64,000 nucleotides of DNA from contig JAJEKV010000642.1 of the NCBI GenBank assembly GCA_021234155.1, forward strand, positions 62,001-126,000. Direction: 5' to 3'. Numbering within the stretch: position 1 is the first letter of the stretch; the number at the start of each line of letters is the position of its first letter. A program made the translations under genes and the position numbers. Origin of the DNA: Isoetes taiwanensis (lineage: Eukaryota > Streptophyta > Lycopodiopsida > Isoetales > Isoetaceae). The notes beneath the pieces are model-generated. The model ran no database searches, was not told where the DNA came from, and saw only the letters and a program-made list of their open reading frames with translations. Shown here one piece after another: positions 46,412-57,229 of this stretch.

Positions 46412-47279
46412 GCGAGGATTCTTGCCTCTTGAGGGCCCTTGATCGCCACATTGTCTATTTTTTAAGGCGGTCAATATGGACGATTTCGTCTCCCCTAAGC
46501 TAGCTTATATCATGGCAATGGGGCCACGCCTCAAAGGCTCTTTGGAGGGAAAAGAGAGCTCAATGGATGGCTAGATGGAATATGCAAGAGCCCAGGTGCA
46601 TACATGTGCAAACAGAGGAAGATCGCCATAGTTTGAGGCAATATCTTGATGCTTGCTTCATCAGCAAGCTTTGGGATGCCAGGGCTCTTGAACAGGTCAA
46701 GGCAAAGCACACTACCGCCACATAAATCCCACATTGGAGCGAGGGCACGCAATGCTACTGCGCACCCCACTTTGCCCATGAAAAAGCCCAGACTCATTGC
46801 CTCCATTCACACGAGGGGACACATTATCTTGAATTGAGGCGAGGCGGATGGATTGGTGAGCCACGTCGGGATAGGCTCGTCAATCTTTGCCAAATGGAAG
46901 TCATTGAGGATGAATCTCATACCCTTCAAAGTTGCCCAACATATGATCAAATCCGGACGCGCTATGCGGAGTTGGTCAGGCCTGGCCAGCCGCTACATGT
47001 GACATTAAGCACGGCATCCGTACGGGTGCTAGGTCATGGACATGCGAGATCAGCTATGTCCTCGGGCACGCGCTTGACATGTACATACACATTTATTTCA
47101 TGATGATGTATACTTATGCGGTTTGTGATATTCTTATTGCGCCATGGTTTTCCCTCGAAAAACCCTTGGTGAGGGTTTTTAACCCGGACAGTAATAAGTT
47201 TGCTGCGCTCCTTCTGGGTCCCATAGGCCGATTGGTTTCAGTGGACGATAAAAAACCATTCTCATTCTCATTCTCATTG
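46412..47279 (+). mobile_element. Second LINE copy, (TTCTCA)n tail
   Basis: Follows the first copy directly in the same orientation. C-terminal block: GGWIGEPRRDRLVNLCQ, then MEVIEDESHTLQSCPTYDQI, close to the 31.5-kb copy. 3' end: ggtttttaacccggacagta, then cccataggccgattggtttc, then agtggacgataaaaaacc and TTCTCA units to 47279. It is 5'-truncated and frameshifted. Confidence 0.75.
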
Positions 47280-47488
47280 TCACCATCCTTGTCTATCCAA
47301 CTAAACTTGATCTTTCTGGTGAAATAAGTTCGATAACGTCTCTTGATTTTGTCATCCTCTTCAACATTACCAGTAAGTTCCATATGTGGTATGGGGGTGC
47401 TCTTGGGAGCATTTATACCCTGTGCTAATCGAAGATACAATTCTGGATAAAGGGGTATGACCCTAGCCTCAGTTCGATTGACGTACAT
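47280..47488 (-). CDS. Unrecognised coding exon interrupted by the LINE tail
   Basis: Minus strand opens MYVNRTEARVIPLYPELYLR, continues LAQGINAPKSTPIPHMELTG and NVEEDDKIKRRYRTYFTRKI, and ends KFSWIDKDGDN where the LINE microsatellite tail begins. The composition is strongly protein-like and free of stops. The continuation on the far side of the LINE insertions was not found. Family unknown. Confidence 0.35.
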
Positions 47489-49817
47489 AATATAAATAGT
47501 TTGCTAATTGAATAGAGCGCACAAGATTAATTATGTGACATAACTTGACAATAGTGAAAGTCTAGACTCTGCTAAAGAAATATTCAAATATGTTTTAACT
47601 TCAATTGTGACTCGTCATATTAAATATTAATGTAGCATTCTCTAACACAGGTGCTGGAATAGGAATACCATGCTTAGTAACAAGATAAAATAGTGTTTTC
47701 TTTTATCCACAAAAATCATTGCCTCATCAGGCTTTAATATACATCTGATTGCCTCAAGGAATGTGCTGAGAAATTTTTTCAAAAATACGACCTTGATTAT
47801 ACTTTCCATTAACATAATCTAGGCATGTATCTGTAATACTTAATATTCTTTCCTATGTATAACTGGTAAATCAGACAACAAGATCCTCGAAGGTGGAAAA
47901 TTCTGTTTCTTGCAAGAAATTGGATGTTTCATTACATTGAGAATATTGAGAAATTGGATGTTTCATTACATTGAGAATTGTTTGCAATTGAATCTGCGAA
48001 AGCATTGAACAATTGAATATACTCTTTATCAGATAAATATTCATTTAGGACCGGGAAATTTTATCAGGAGGGTATGTTCTTGGATGGCCTATGCAGAAGA
48101 GAATCCAAGACAAGATCCAAACCTCACCATGAGGAAGTACTAGTCTCGTGGTGGGAGCCCATAGCCAATAAGGGTCTTCCTTATGCACAAAGGTATATCA
48201 ACTGCTAGCATAAGAAGTGGAGACCAAACCTTAATGATGGCCACGGTAACAGCATGTGAAGACAATAGATTATGGCTAGTTAGCTCAGAGTAAATTATCA
48301 ATGGTAATGTTCCCCATTACTATAGGGATCCATTGTCAACGGCCAAGGAAGCAAGCGACTTTGATGAAACTTCTTGAGGTTGAACCTTTTATCTATGCTC
48401 AAAATTCTCAAAATTGTAATATATTTTTCAGTTAATGAAATCTTGCTTTACATCAATATCTCTTTTTGGATTTGGAACTAACCATTCGATTATAAGGATA
48501 CAAACATACATCAAGATCTTTTTCTAGGAAAGTAGACTTATAGGCATACTAACCTTTTCACTTATAGGTCAACAATGATGGCACGTCGGCCAACACTTGA
48601 GTTACATAGTACTCGTTAAACTATTCCAACCCACCCGTTAGCTTTGGCCATCGATAGAGATTTAATGACATGGATGGGAACTATAAAGTTTATTAAGTAG
48701 AGAGCTATAGATATTTTTGGTAGAAGATTATATCGAGGCACAATAATGACAATGATCAATAGCTCCTTTTTATGGCAACACTTGTACTCTAGACCATGAG
48801 AAAGAATATAGCCATTCATTAAAGTCATGCCTTTTAAGATATTGCCATGTCCATCTAGAATGGGAGTAAATAGTTGTGCCACTTGAATACTAGGAAATGC
48901 AATGCATTGGATGTGGCATAAAGATCAATGAAGGATAGAACATGTTGAGTGCTTAGAATTAAGATACTCATGACCAATACCCACATGCTCATTAGTGACG
49001 AATTGACAAGCTCATATTCTTCAAGTGAAAGCAAATATGCATGGATAGTGCGAGGGATTGCATTTATTTGCTCGCAATTAACAAATCATCCAAGAATGGC
49101 AAGTGATAAACAACATTCAATAAATTGCTGTAAAATCAATGTCCACCTTACCAAAATCATCTCTACAATGTGTGACCTAAGGAATGCTATATATTTTATG
49201 CGCAACGTTACTTTCATGCATTCAAAATATAACTAAACAACAGAGCCCAAAGCAAAAGACATCTACCTGAAAAAGGGATGAAAGAAAATAACGTGATTGA
49301 TGTGAGAGGTGGTTGGAAATGGTTAAAAAGTGTGGGCATGTTACAACGTGGAGAAAAAAGGCCATGCAACTGTAGGCGGTAAAGTAAAAATAAAGTACCT
49401 AGACGGCCCATAATGACTCAACTTCGTGTTCAATGCCACGCTTTCAACTTTGTAAAAAATGACCTTAAGCCCGGGTCAAAGCTCAGGATTAGGCCACGTA
49501 CTAGGGTCAAATGACGGATTTAGATGCGTCCACGTCGACAGCGATAGCTGTGCATGACAATAATACTAAAGTGCACTTCTTTAATCCACCGTTTGGTTGC
49601 CAGAAATTGATTTGGACTTTGGCCCTTCAAAATATTTCTAATTTTATTGTAGGTAGTTTTCGTAAAGACTCATTCTCGTGTGCCGTTACTTTGCGCGTGT
49701 GGCCCTATTTAACCAACCCAACTTGCAAAAGGAACACGTTCAAGTACTTTGGTTTCCCAAAATAGAGAGGTTGCAAATCTTGAATAGGATTTATTGTTAG
49801 ATTGAAAACATGGCACA
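47489..49817. other. No recognised feature
   Basis: AT-rich. A direct repeat aattggatgtttcattacat (about 47920 and 47952) is visible. No gene. Confidence 0.4.
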
Positions 49818-50018
49818 TGCATTTTATCCATCGCGGTAAATGTCGGACGTGGGCATGTTATAGCCAGCCTTAAATGGCAAAAAATTCACTACGTCCACAA
49901 AAACGCCGTGTAGTTTTTTTTGGCATGGCTATAACATGTCAAAGACACGGATATACCACGGATATGCCCGTGGCTATAACATGTCGGCGTCCGATAAATA
50001 CGGTGCTCTGCATTTTAT
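49818..50018. mobile_element. Mutator-type MITE with 10-bp target duplication
   Basis: TGCATTTTAT at 49818-49827 and 50009-50018 flanks a 181-bp element. Its ends are inverted: gtcggacgtgggcatgttat then agcca on the left faces the complement of tggctataacatgtcggcgt then ccgat on the right. The word tggctataacatgtc is also repeated directly inside (49927 and 49970). It has no coding capacity. A target duplication of nine to ten bases points to the Mutator superfamily. Confidence 0.75.
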
Positions 50019-50417
50019 GAGTAACTTTAAGGTTTTTGCGACCACATTTTGGCTCCCATGACCGGCTTTAGCTCGGAGGTGGGCACAAGATGAAATTAAA
50101 TATACCCTTTTTGTATTGATTTGGTGCGATCCTAAGCCACGACACTATATTAAGGTTAAATTTAATTTCACCCGCCGAGACCATGTCAGTGGCCATGCCA
50201 AATTGTGGGAACAAAAAACTTGAAACCACAATATAGTATTTAGGAGGCCATTTTGGCCGACATTTTTTTGAAGCGTCGGCGATGGTGGTAACTTTGTTCT
50301 TCCAAAAGTTTCTTGGTTTACGCAAGGCAGAGCTTAAGCAATCCGGCACATTTTTGCGCAGGCTTAGGCGAGAGTTTCTTTTTTTGCAAATCATTTACTT
50401 TTGCAAAGATCCCTCAC
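50019..50417. other. No recognised feature
   Basis: Frames at 50068-50394 and 50282-50518 show no family resemblance. Confidence 0.35.
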
Positions 50418-50520
50418 TTTTTTTTTTTTTTTTTTTTTTTGAAGAACGTCAGACTTTATTAATCACTTTCAATCAATACATGATACAATGCAGAGACAAG
50501 TGGATAAATCAAATATAGAT
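50418..50520 (-). mobile_element. LINE-1-type 3' end with poly(A), minus strand
   Basis: Plus strand shows about 22 T and then gaagaacgtcagactttatt, the complement of the 34.3-kb end. On the minus strand tgtctctgcattgtatcatg precedes it, as at 34240. Confidence 0.75.
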
Positions 50521-50544
50521 AGATAGATATTATTTTAACTCCTA

Positions 50545-50990
50545 AGAGGACCCAAGGAAGGAAGGAAGGTTCTTTTATCGTCCGCGGAGGCCAATCGGCC
50601 TATGGGACCCAAATTACACGGGTGCAGCAAGCCCGTTGCTACCCGGATTAAAAAACCCACCCTTAGGAGGAAAAAACGTCGCAGCAACAAGCCTGCTAGC
50701 AGCTGTACAAATATACATATACACATGAATTCAGGCACCTCGGGTAGGCCCCGGGAGAGGGTGAGTCCATGGATCCAAAACCTCTGGAGGTAGGAGCAAA
50801 GGATCGAACCCCGACAGTCTTGAGTAGCTTCGTCGCGGGGTGGGCAGTCGCACCAAGAGAATGTAGCGAGCGAATCGACTATATTTTGGGCGAGCTACGG
50901 AAGGCATGGTACGACTCTCCAACCACCGAGGCGCCTCAAGCCGAAGATGGTGGGCCCTCATCATCGGCTGACACACAATGACAGTCATCG
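50545..50990 (-). mobile_element. LINE 3' end with (TTCC)n tail
   Basis: Minus strand ends with GGGTCCCATAGGCCGATTGG, then CCTCCGCGGACGATAAAAGA, then TTCC units (plus ggaaggaaggaagg, about 50556). The upstream part to 50990 is GC-rich and probably 3' untranslated LINE sequence. A word gatcgaaccccgac is shared with 20263. Confidence 0.65.
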
Positions 50991-51739
50991 AGATACTATC
51001 TTCCCCTTTGTTGGATGGGAGAATAGCGGTAATACCGCTAAATTGATCCCGGCGAAGAAGGAGTGTTCATGCTCATTGCACTCTCTGGCTTTGGCAGGCA
51101 TGCTCGAATAGCTGCAAATGTCGACTATGTTGTCTTAGTTAAGAGAGCAATGGCACTCGACCTCTTCGACTTCGCCGTGCCCTACCGACCAAGGTGGAAG
51201 ATCGGCGATGGCCCGCGGCCTATACCTCAAACCCATGAGGGTGGAAGAGTTGGTGGCGACCTTGCGAGGCGGTGTCATCAACCAACGTCCTCAGGAACTT
51301 GGGACGCTCGGTAGGAACGGCCCAAGTTAAGAAGTTCCTCGAGGACAACCCATCCTACCAGCGATTTCAAGAATAATTAGATTCTTGATGCCAGAGGCCT
51401 TGTATTAAGATATCATATAATATAAATATAATTTCTTTTGCACTTTAAATGTTTTGTTGATGTACTTTGTTCCAAAACTATACCAACAAACATATATAAT
51501 GCAAGAGAATAAATAAAACTAACCGTACAGCCATGACCTACTTGTGTATGCAGCTAGAGAGGCCCAAGCTCGGGGAACGACAAGCCGAGACCATAGGGAA
51601 GAACAGGACCGCCATGAGACCACCCTCGGCAAGGAACACGTATGAGGCATTTGGACCCATGATCCCGGAGGAGGAAATGTCACGAGATGAGGACGGACCT
51701 TGAGCAAATAAAGGCTTTCCCCGCCGCGCGAGTGAGTTG
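50991..51739. other. Unrecognised, coding-like
   Basis: One plus-strand stretch is protein-like in parts (EELVATLRGGVINQRPQELG, then KKFLEDNPSYQRFQE), across frame changes. It may be part of the chromovirus 5' region or another element. No 5' LTR or primer site was found here. Confidence 0.3.
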
Positions 51740-53290
51740 ATTCGGAGGGCAACGCTCGGGTTACCCACAAGCATCGGCGAAAAGCGTGAAAGGACAAGAG
51801 GAGGAGCAAGAGAAGGAGGTCCCCAAAGACGGAATCCGGACTGGACTTCGGACTCGAGGAAGAGACCGAACCAGTCTGCAGACCGAAGGGCAACGCAAAT
51901 AAGGAGACTAAGACCTAAGGCCTACCGAAGAAGGTAGACTCGCATTGGGAAACGTTTGGAAGGCCGTGAAGCTCGAGCAATTCTCGAGGCGAAGCGGTAA
52001 CGTCGCATGGAGGCAAAGGCTTATTCGATGAGATGAGTGAGTACGGTGAATGCCTATGGTATGAAGGACAAGGATAAAGGCGGTGGCAAAGCTAACAACC
52101 TGGGGCAGCACGCATTTGGTGGAAGGGTATGCCAAGGCCCATGGCTTGCGGGGATGCTTCCGTGTTCGTGAAGTTTGCTAAAGCTTTCAAGCACCATTAC
52201 GCCCCAAGGGAGCACAAGTCCAACATGATGCGGCAGTTTTATAGGTTGCGCAAAGGCAACAAATCAGTCGATCGAAATATCCTGAGGAATTCATGAGACT
52301 AAGGCTTTATGTGCCAAAGTTGAGTGAAAAGCATGCAAAGATGGAGAGCTATATTGAAGGGCTGAATGATGAGATCCATAAGCTTGTAAGGGCAATAAAC
52401 CCTAAGACAATGATCGGCGTAATCTAAGGCAATAAGCTTGCAGGGGCCGGACCCTCGAATAGCGGGCGAGGCGGCAGTATTACGAGGACAAAGGCAAGGC
52501 AACAGGGAGTTATAGCCCTAGAGGCAAGCAAGGTCCAGCTAGAGCCCCATATGGTGGCAACCAGGGGAAGCAGCAGGAGAAGAAGCAAGTGTCCTTCAAG
52601 GACAAGCAGGAGGGGTCAAATTACTATAAAGCAGTGCGGTCCTTCTTGCAAGCCATGCCCAAGGAGAAGAGAGGCGGAGTGCATAGAGAAGCTGACTTTG
52701 CTTCGGTGCTTCCGGCGGCCTGCGAGCGACAAAGCGCCCTTTACGTCATGAGTGCGGCGCTAGTGGAGTTGGGGATGGGACACTCCGACGGCGGCGGCGA
52801 GACAGCCCATAACTACATTCAGGGTGAGTGTCATATCTTTGCCGCAATAGATACAGAGCAAGCAGAGAATCAGTATAAGGTAATTTCCACAGTAGGGAAG
52901 GCTAAGGCCAAGTCCTTCATAGTCCTGATAGACTTGGGAAGTAGTCATAACTTTGCATCCCCAAGAATGGTCGAAATGTTGAAGCTCAAGCCATTGAAGT
53001 CCAAGCCAAGACCCGTGGTGTTAGCAAGCGGGGAGTAAGGCATCTGGCAGGCAAAAGGATAAACCGACATTGATTTGCCGAGTCAATATCCGGATGGGGG
53101 CAGAGGTAATGAATATTGGAAAGTATGACTTAATCATTGGAATGGAGTATCTTGGTCCAGCAGGAGCCCTCATTGATTGTGGAAAGAGGAAGGTGACCCT
53201 TACAGCACCCAATGGCAAAATCATGGAGATCGCAGGTAAAGAAGTTATTCCCATTATGCAGTGCATGTCTAGTAGCGATTGTTGGGATGC
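51740..53290 (+). pseudogene. Chromovirus gag and protease remnant
   Basis: Gag pieces in shifting frames: HHYAPREHKSNMMRQFYRLR then KGNKSV near 52190-52270, and EFMRLRLYVPKLSEKHAKME then SYIEGLNDEIHKLVRAINP near 52285-52400. The protease has FIVLIDLGSSHNFASPRMVE near 52915-52975. The catalytic D-S/T-G reads D-L-G, a lost key residue. The second half is GKYDLIIGMEYLGPAGALID at about 53120. I see no intact zinc knuckle. Confidence 0.8.
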
Positions 53291-53319
53291 ATAAAGAGTG
53301 AACAGTAGCATATATCTTC

Positions 53320-54760
53320 AAGCTTGAGATCCAAGAGCCCGAATCACAAGAAGGTAAGGAAGATAAGGGGCTCAACCAAGTTGCCCGAAAGCAAGTAGCT
53401 AAGTTGATCACGGAGTTCCACGATCTCTTTCCGGATGAAATCAAGCTCCCCTCCTTATAGGGAGTCGAGTGTGAGATAGCACTCGAACGTGAAGCAAGCA
53501 GAACAAGTAAAGCCCCATACGTAATGAATGCCAGAGCCGGTGAGAGCTAAAGAAGCAATTGCAGGAGTTGCTCGACCTGACCTAGCGTCTCGCCGTTTGG
53601 AGCACCCATTATTTTTGTGAAGAAGAAGGATGGTAGCTTGAGGATGTGCATAGATTACAGGCAGTTGAACAAGCACACCATCAAGAATAAGTATCGCTCC
53701 CCGGATCGAGGCGACTTGATGGATCAACTCCAAGGGGCAAAAAGTCTTCTCAAAAATCGACCTAAGGTCGGGGCTATCATCGATCGAGAATAAAGGAAGA
53801 AGACGTCCATAAAACGGCTTTCAGGACCAGGTATGGGCACTATGAGTTCACGGTGAACGGTAATGCCTTTCGGCTTATCGAATGCCCCAGCAACGTTCAT
53901 GAGGCTCATGAACGACATCTTCGAGGGAGTTCTTGGACACCTTTGTGATAGTATTCTTTGATGACATTTTGGTGTACAGAGCATCCTTGGAGGAACACGT
54001 GCAACACCTAAGGAGAGTGCTTGAGAAATTAAGGAGGCACCCGGTTATGCAGCTAAGTTGTCGAAGTGCCACTTCACAAATCCGGAGAGGGTGGAATACG
54101 GGGCATGTGATCTCGCCGGAAGGGATTTCGGCGGATCCGGAAAGATTGAAGCCATCATCCGGTGGCGGCAATCGAAGAATGTGCATGAGGTCGAAGTTTC
54201 CTTGGCCTAGCGGTACTACTGGGGAAGTTCGCGGAAGAACTTTGCTAAGATAGCGGCCCCGCTAACGTAATTTGACGAGGGCGGAAAAGGTGAAAGATTG
54301 GGCGCACCATTGGCACAAGAAAGCCCAAGCGAGTGGTTTGAATTGTTGAAGGAAGTTTTTTTGACAACCGCCCGCCTTAACCCCGCCGTGATCGAGAGAA
54401 AGACAAGTTGGTGGCGACAGATGCAAGTAAGATAACCACAGGTGTAGTGCTCATGCAGGAAGAGCGGGTGGTAGCGTAGACGCCGAAACGCGCTACCCGA
54501 CCCATGATCAAGAATTGCTTGCGGTTGTCAGGGCATTAAGAATTTGGAGGCACTACCTCTTGGGAAGAAAGTTCCAATTGGATACTGATCATGAGCCTCC
54601 GATGTATGTATTCACGCAACCACACCTTAACCTGAGGCAGAGAAGGTGGATGGAGTTCCTCGCAGAGTATGACTTTGATATAGTCTACAAGCCGGGGAAG
54701 CTCAACGTGGTAGCGGATGCGCTTTCAAGGCATCCCCTGACAATTAGAGTGCATTGCAAT
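53320..54760 (+). pseudogene. Chromovirus reverse transcriptase and RNase H remnant
   Basis: Ty3/gypsy order across frameshifts: [20 protein letters not shown] at about 53620, [20 protein letters not shown] at about 53745, HKTAFRTRYGHYEFTVNGNA, then DTFVIVFFDDILVYRASLEE at about 53937 with the DD motif kept (FFDD for YIDD). RNase H/connection: [15 protein letters not shown], then [20 protein letters not shown] and [17 protein letters not shown] at 54515-54740. There are stops between most blocks. Confidence 0.88.
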
Positions 54761-54979
54761 GCAATTTCGACGCTCTCCAAATGACTTCGGGAAGAAGATT
54801 GAAGAATCCTTGTCAGCGGATGTGGACTTCAAGGAAGTATGGGCAAGCTTATGGGGAAGCAAAGAACAAAGGAGAGAGAAACCTTCAAACATTTTAAGAA
54901 GGAAGGTAATCTCTTTGTACCGCAAAGAATAAGTTCACAGCGTGCGTAATCATCAGTGTAAGGAAGCCGATTCTCCACG

Positions 54980-56358
54980 ACACGCCGCAACCGATCCAAT
55001 AGTCGGGCCACGCAGGATTTATGAAAACATATTTCAAAGCGCAGCAGCTACTATTGGCGAGGAATGAAGAAGCGTGATAGCTTCGCTACATCAAAGAGTG
55101 TCGGCCTATGTCACCAGACGAAGCAGCGGCACCAATTCGAGAGCTTTGGAACCATTAGCGGTGCGAACGCTAAGTGGGGAGGTCATCGGCATGGACTTCA
55201 TAATGGGGGCTCCCAAGGACGGTAAGAGGGAAGGATGCTTTGATGGTAGTGGTCGACAAGTTGTCGAAGATGACACATTTTGTGCCTTGCGGGACCACGC
55301 ATTACCGGCTATGGATCTGACAAAGCTCTTCACCAAAGAAATCTTCGAGCTCCATGGCATGCCAAGGGAGGTCATCTCAAACGAGATCCGAGAAGTTCAT
55401 GAGTGCCTTTTGGCAGAACCTCTTTGCGACGATTCAGACGAAGCTATCCATGAGCACATCCTATCATCCTCAGACGGATGGGCAAACGGAGCAGACCAAC
55501 AGAAATTTGGAGGATATGCTACGAAACTATGTCTGGAACAAGCAAGGTATGTGGGAAGAATTTATTCACTTAGTGGAGTTTGCATATAATAGCACCAAGC
55601 AGGAATCATCCCAAATGTCGCCGTTTATGATCAACTACGGCTATCAATGCCTAACTCCAGACACTTGCTCCGTTTGATCTACCAGAAGCAGAAGCTGAAT
55701 TAGTTGCGGGCTATAATGTGGAATATTCTTCCATGGGGTTCGCTCTTGGCACAATCCCGTGTCAAAAGTAGAGGTTTCGCAGCAAATGTTGGCCGACATG
55801 CAGTAGCTGGTGGAAGAAGTTTGAGGATATCTTCTGGCAGCAAGGAGTCGACAAAAGAGCATCGCCGATAAGCATCGAACAGTCAGAGAGTTCCAAGTTG
55901 GCGACGATGGCTCAAGATCAAGGTAAAGCAGGCGAAGCTCCGCATCGGGAATTGTAAGAAGCTTGCTCCAAGGTAGGGCTAGACCTTTCAGAATAGTCCA
56001 GAGAGTAGGTAATCAATCCTACAAGTTAGACTTGCCAGCACATCTAATGATTCATAAAGTCTTCCACGTGAGTTTGTTGAAGAAGCATACTCCAAATCCA
56101 GACGAAGTCTTGGACACTCCAACGTTGTTGAAAATAACGGAGGAACGGTGAAATAGTTCCAATTGATTCTTGATAAAGCTTTCAAGAAAACAAAGGAGAT
56201 CGAGTTTCTCAATATTTGGTTAAGTGGAAACACTTTGCGGTGGAAGACGCGACGTGGATACTCAAGAAGGATCTATTAAAGCAGTACCCACAGTTTATGG
56301 AGCAATGGGACGTCAAGGTCATCTCCGAAGAAATCGGTCAGGCATGTCGATTTGTGTA
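54980..56358 (+). pseudogene. Chromovirus integrase and chromodomain remnant
   Basis: The integrase core is broken ([17 protein letters not shown]-like at 55186, then YHPQTDGQTEQTNRNLEDML at 55450, the conserved end of the core with its Glu-bearing segment). The C-terminal part has GRARPFRIVQRVGNQSYKLD, then HKVFHVSLLKKHTPNP. It ends in a chromodomain: YLVKWKHFAVEDATWILKKD at about 56214-56275, then QFMEQWDVKVISEEIG. The YLVKWK and the Trp later in the fold are the aromatic residues expected. Chromodomains target these elements to heterochromatin. Confidence 0.85.
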
Positions 56359-56400
56359 GATTAATTCTATGTGTAGTTAAGATTAATCTGCGCATGCAAC

Positions 56401-56817
56401 CTATGCTAGGTATGGGTTGCATGCGTTGTTACCGATGATGAGACCACTACGGTGATCTCTAGGGCGTGGTATAATGTCAATGTAGGCATGACCGCGTTTC
56501 GCTGGGACGAGTGGAAGGTAGATTAGAAAGTCTACTGGGTCGTCCCGCAAGTAGGCGACCTCGAGAAAGGAGGTCATTGAGGAATGCATTGATAGGAAAG
56601 GCACCTCTAGTCCCATATATGCATTGATAGGAGGAATCGTCCTTCCGCCCCATATACCGGGAAGGACCCTATCCTCCATTTGGGCAACTAAAGGTGTAGG
56701 CATGAGCTGCATATAGGCATGATGGTATTTGTCTCCACCGGCCAACGATGGAAGAAACATCCTCTTCCTATAGGAGATTAGCCATGCATTCATGTAGATA
56801 GGTGGGGTGGTCACCAT
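56401..56817 (-). CDS. Uninterrupted antisense ORF between pol and 3' LTR (138 codons)
   Basis: The frame starts MVTTPPIYMNAWLISYRKRM, continues LPSLAGGDKYHHAYMQLMPT and GIWGGRTIPPINAYMGLEVP, and ends GLIIGNNACNPYLA. It is free of stops over 417 bases in a region where the sense-strand genes are full of stops. An in-frame TAA lies just upstream of the ATG. No family is recognised. Some plant Ty3/gypsy elements carry extra ORFs at this position. Chance is not excluded, because the codons are Pro/Ala/Arg-rich and GC is moderate. Confidence 0.4.
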   Translation of the reverse strand: MVTTPPIYMNAWLISYRKRMFLPSLAGGDKYHHAYMQLMPTPLVAQMEDRVLPGIWGGRTIPPINAYMGLEVPFLSMHSSMTSFLEVAYLRDDPVDFLIYLPLVPAKRGHAYIDIIPRPRDHRSGLIIGNNACNPYLA

Positions 56818-57217
56818 ATAACTAAATTTTTATTAATAATTAAAATGGTACTAGCGTAGTGTGGGCACAGCAGCCAATAGAGCTCGGGAGGGCAAGGAGG
56901 TCGAAGACAAGACTTACAACACAAATTTTATCTAATGTGTTGCAAGGAATGAAGAGTACCTAAGCGTTAATTATATATATGAAATATTAAAATTTTGATA
57001 AACTAAATTGTCGTGATAAGTGAGTAACTTGTTTTAATGATGTTACGAATTGATAAGTTATTTCATAAGATAATGGCGTAATAATGTTCTAAAAATATTA
57101 CCTTAAGGTAATCTTAATAAATGTGTAAGTATTATAGTAGTATATTGTATGCATCAGGTTGATTGCAGGTTAGGAAGATTCCAAGGGGAGACCCACGATT
57201 TGTGGAAACATCATTTC
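56818..57217. other. Untranslated region of the chromovirus
   Basis: AT-rich spacer before the polypurine tract, no frame. Confidence 0.5.
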
Positions 57218-57228
57218 AAGGTGGGAGA
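57218..57228 (+). other. Polypurine tract of the chromovirus
   Basis: AAGGTGGGAGA directly before the LTR start. The base order is typical of plant chromoviruses. Confidence 0.8.
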
Positions 57229-57229
57229 A

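Noticed and set aside
50797-50820. Possible tRNA-derived B box (gatcgaaccccgac), also at 20263
   Set aside because: One base short of the B-box consensus, no A box at the right distance and no tRNA fold. The copy at 50.8 kb is part of a LINE 3' region.
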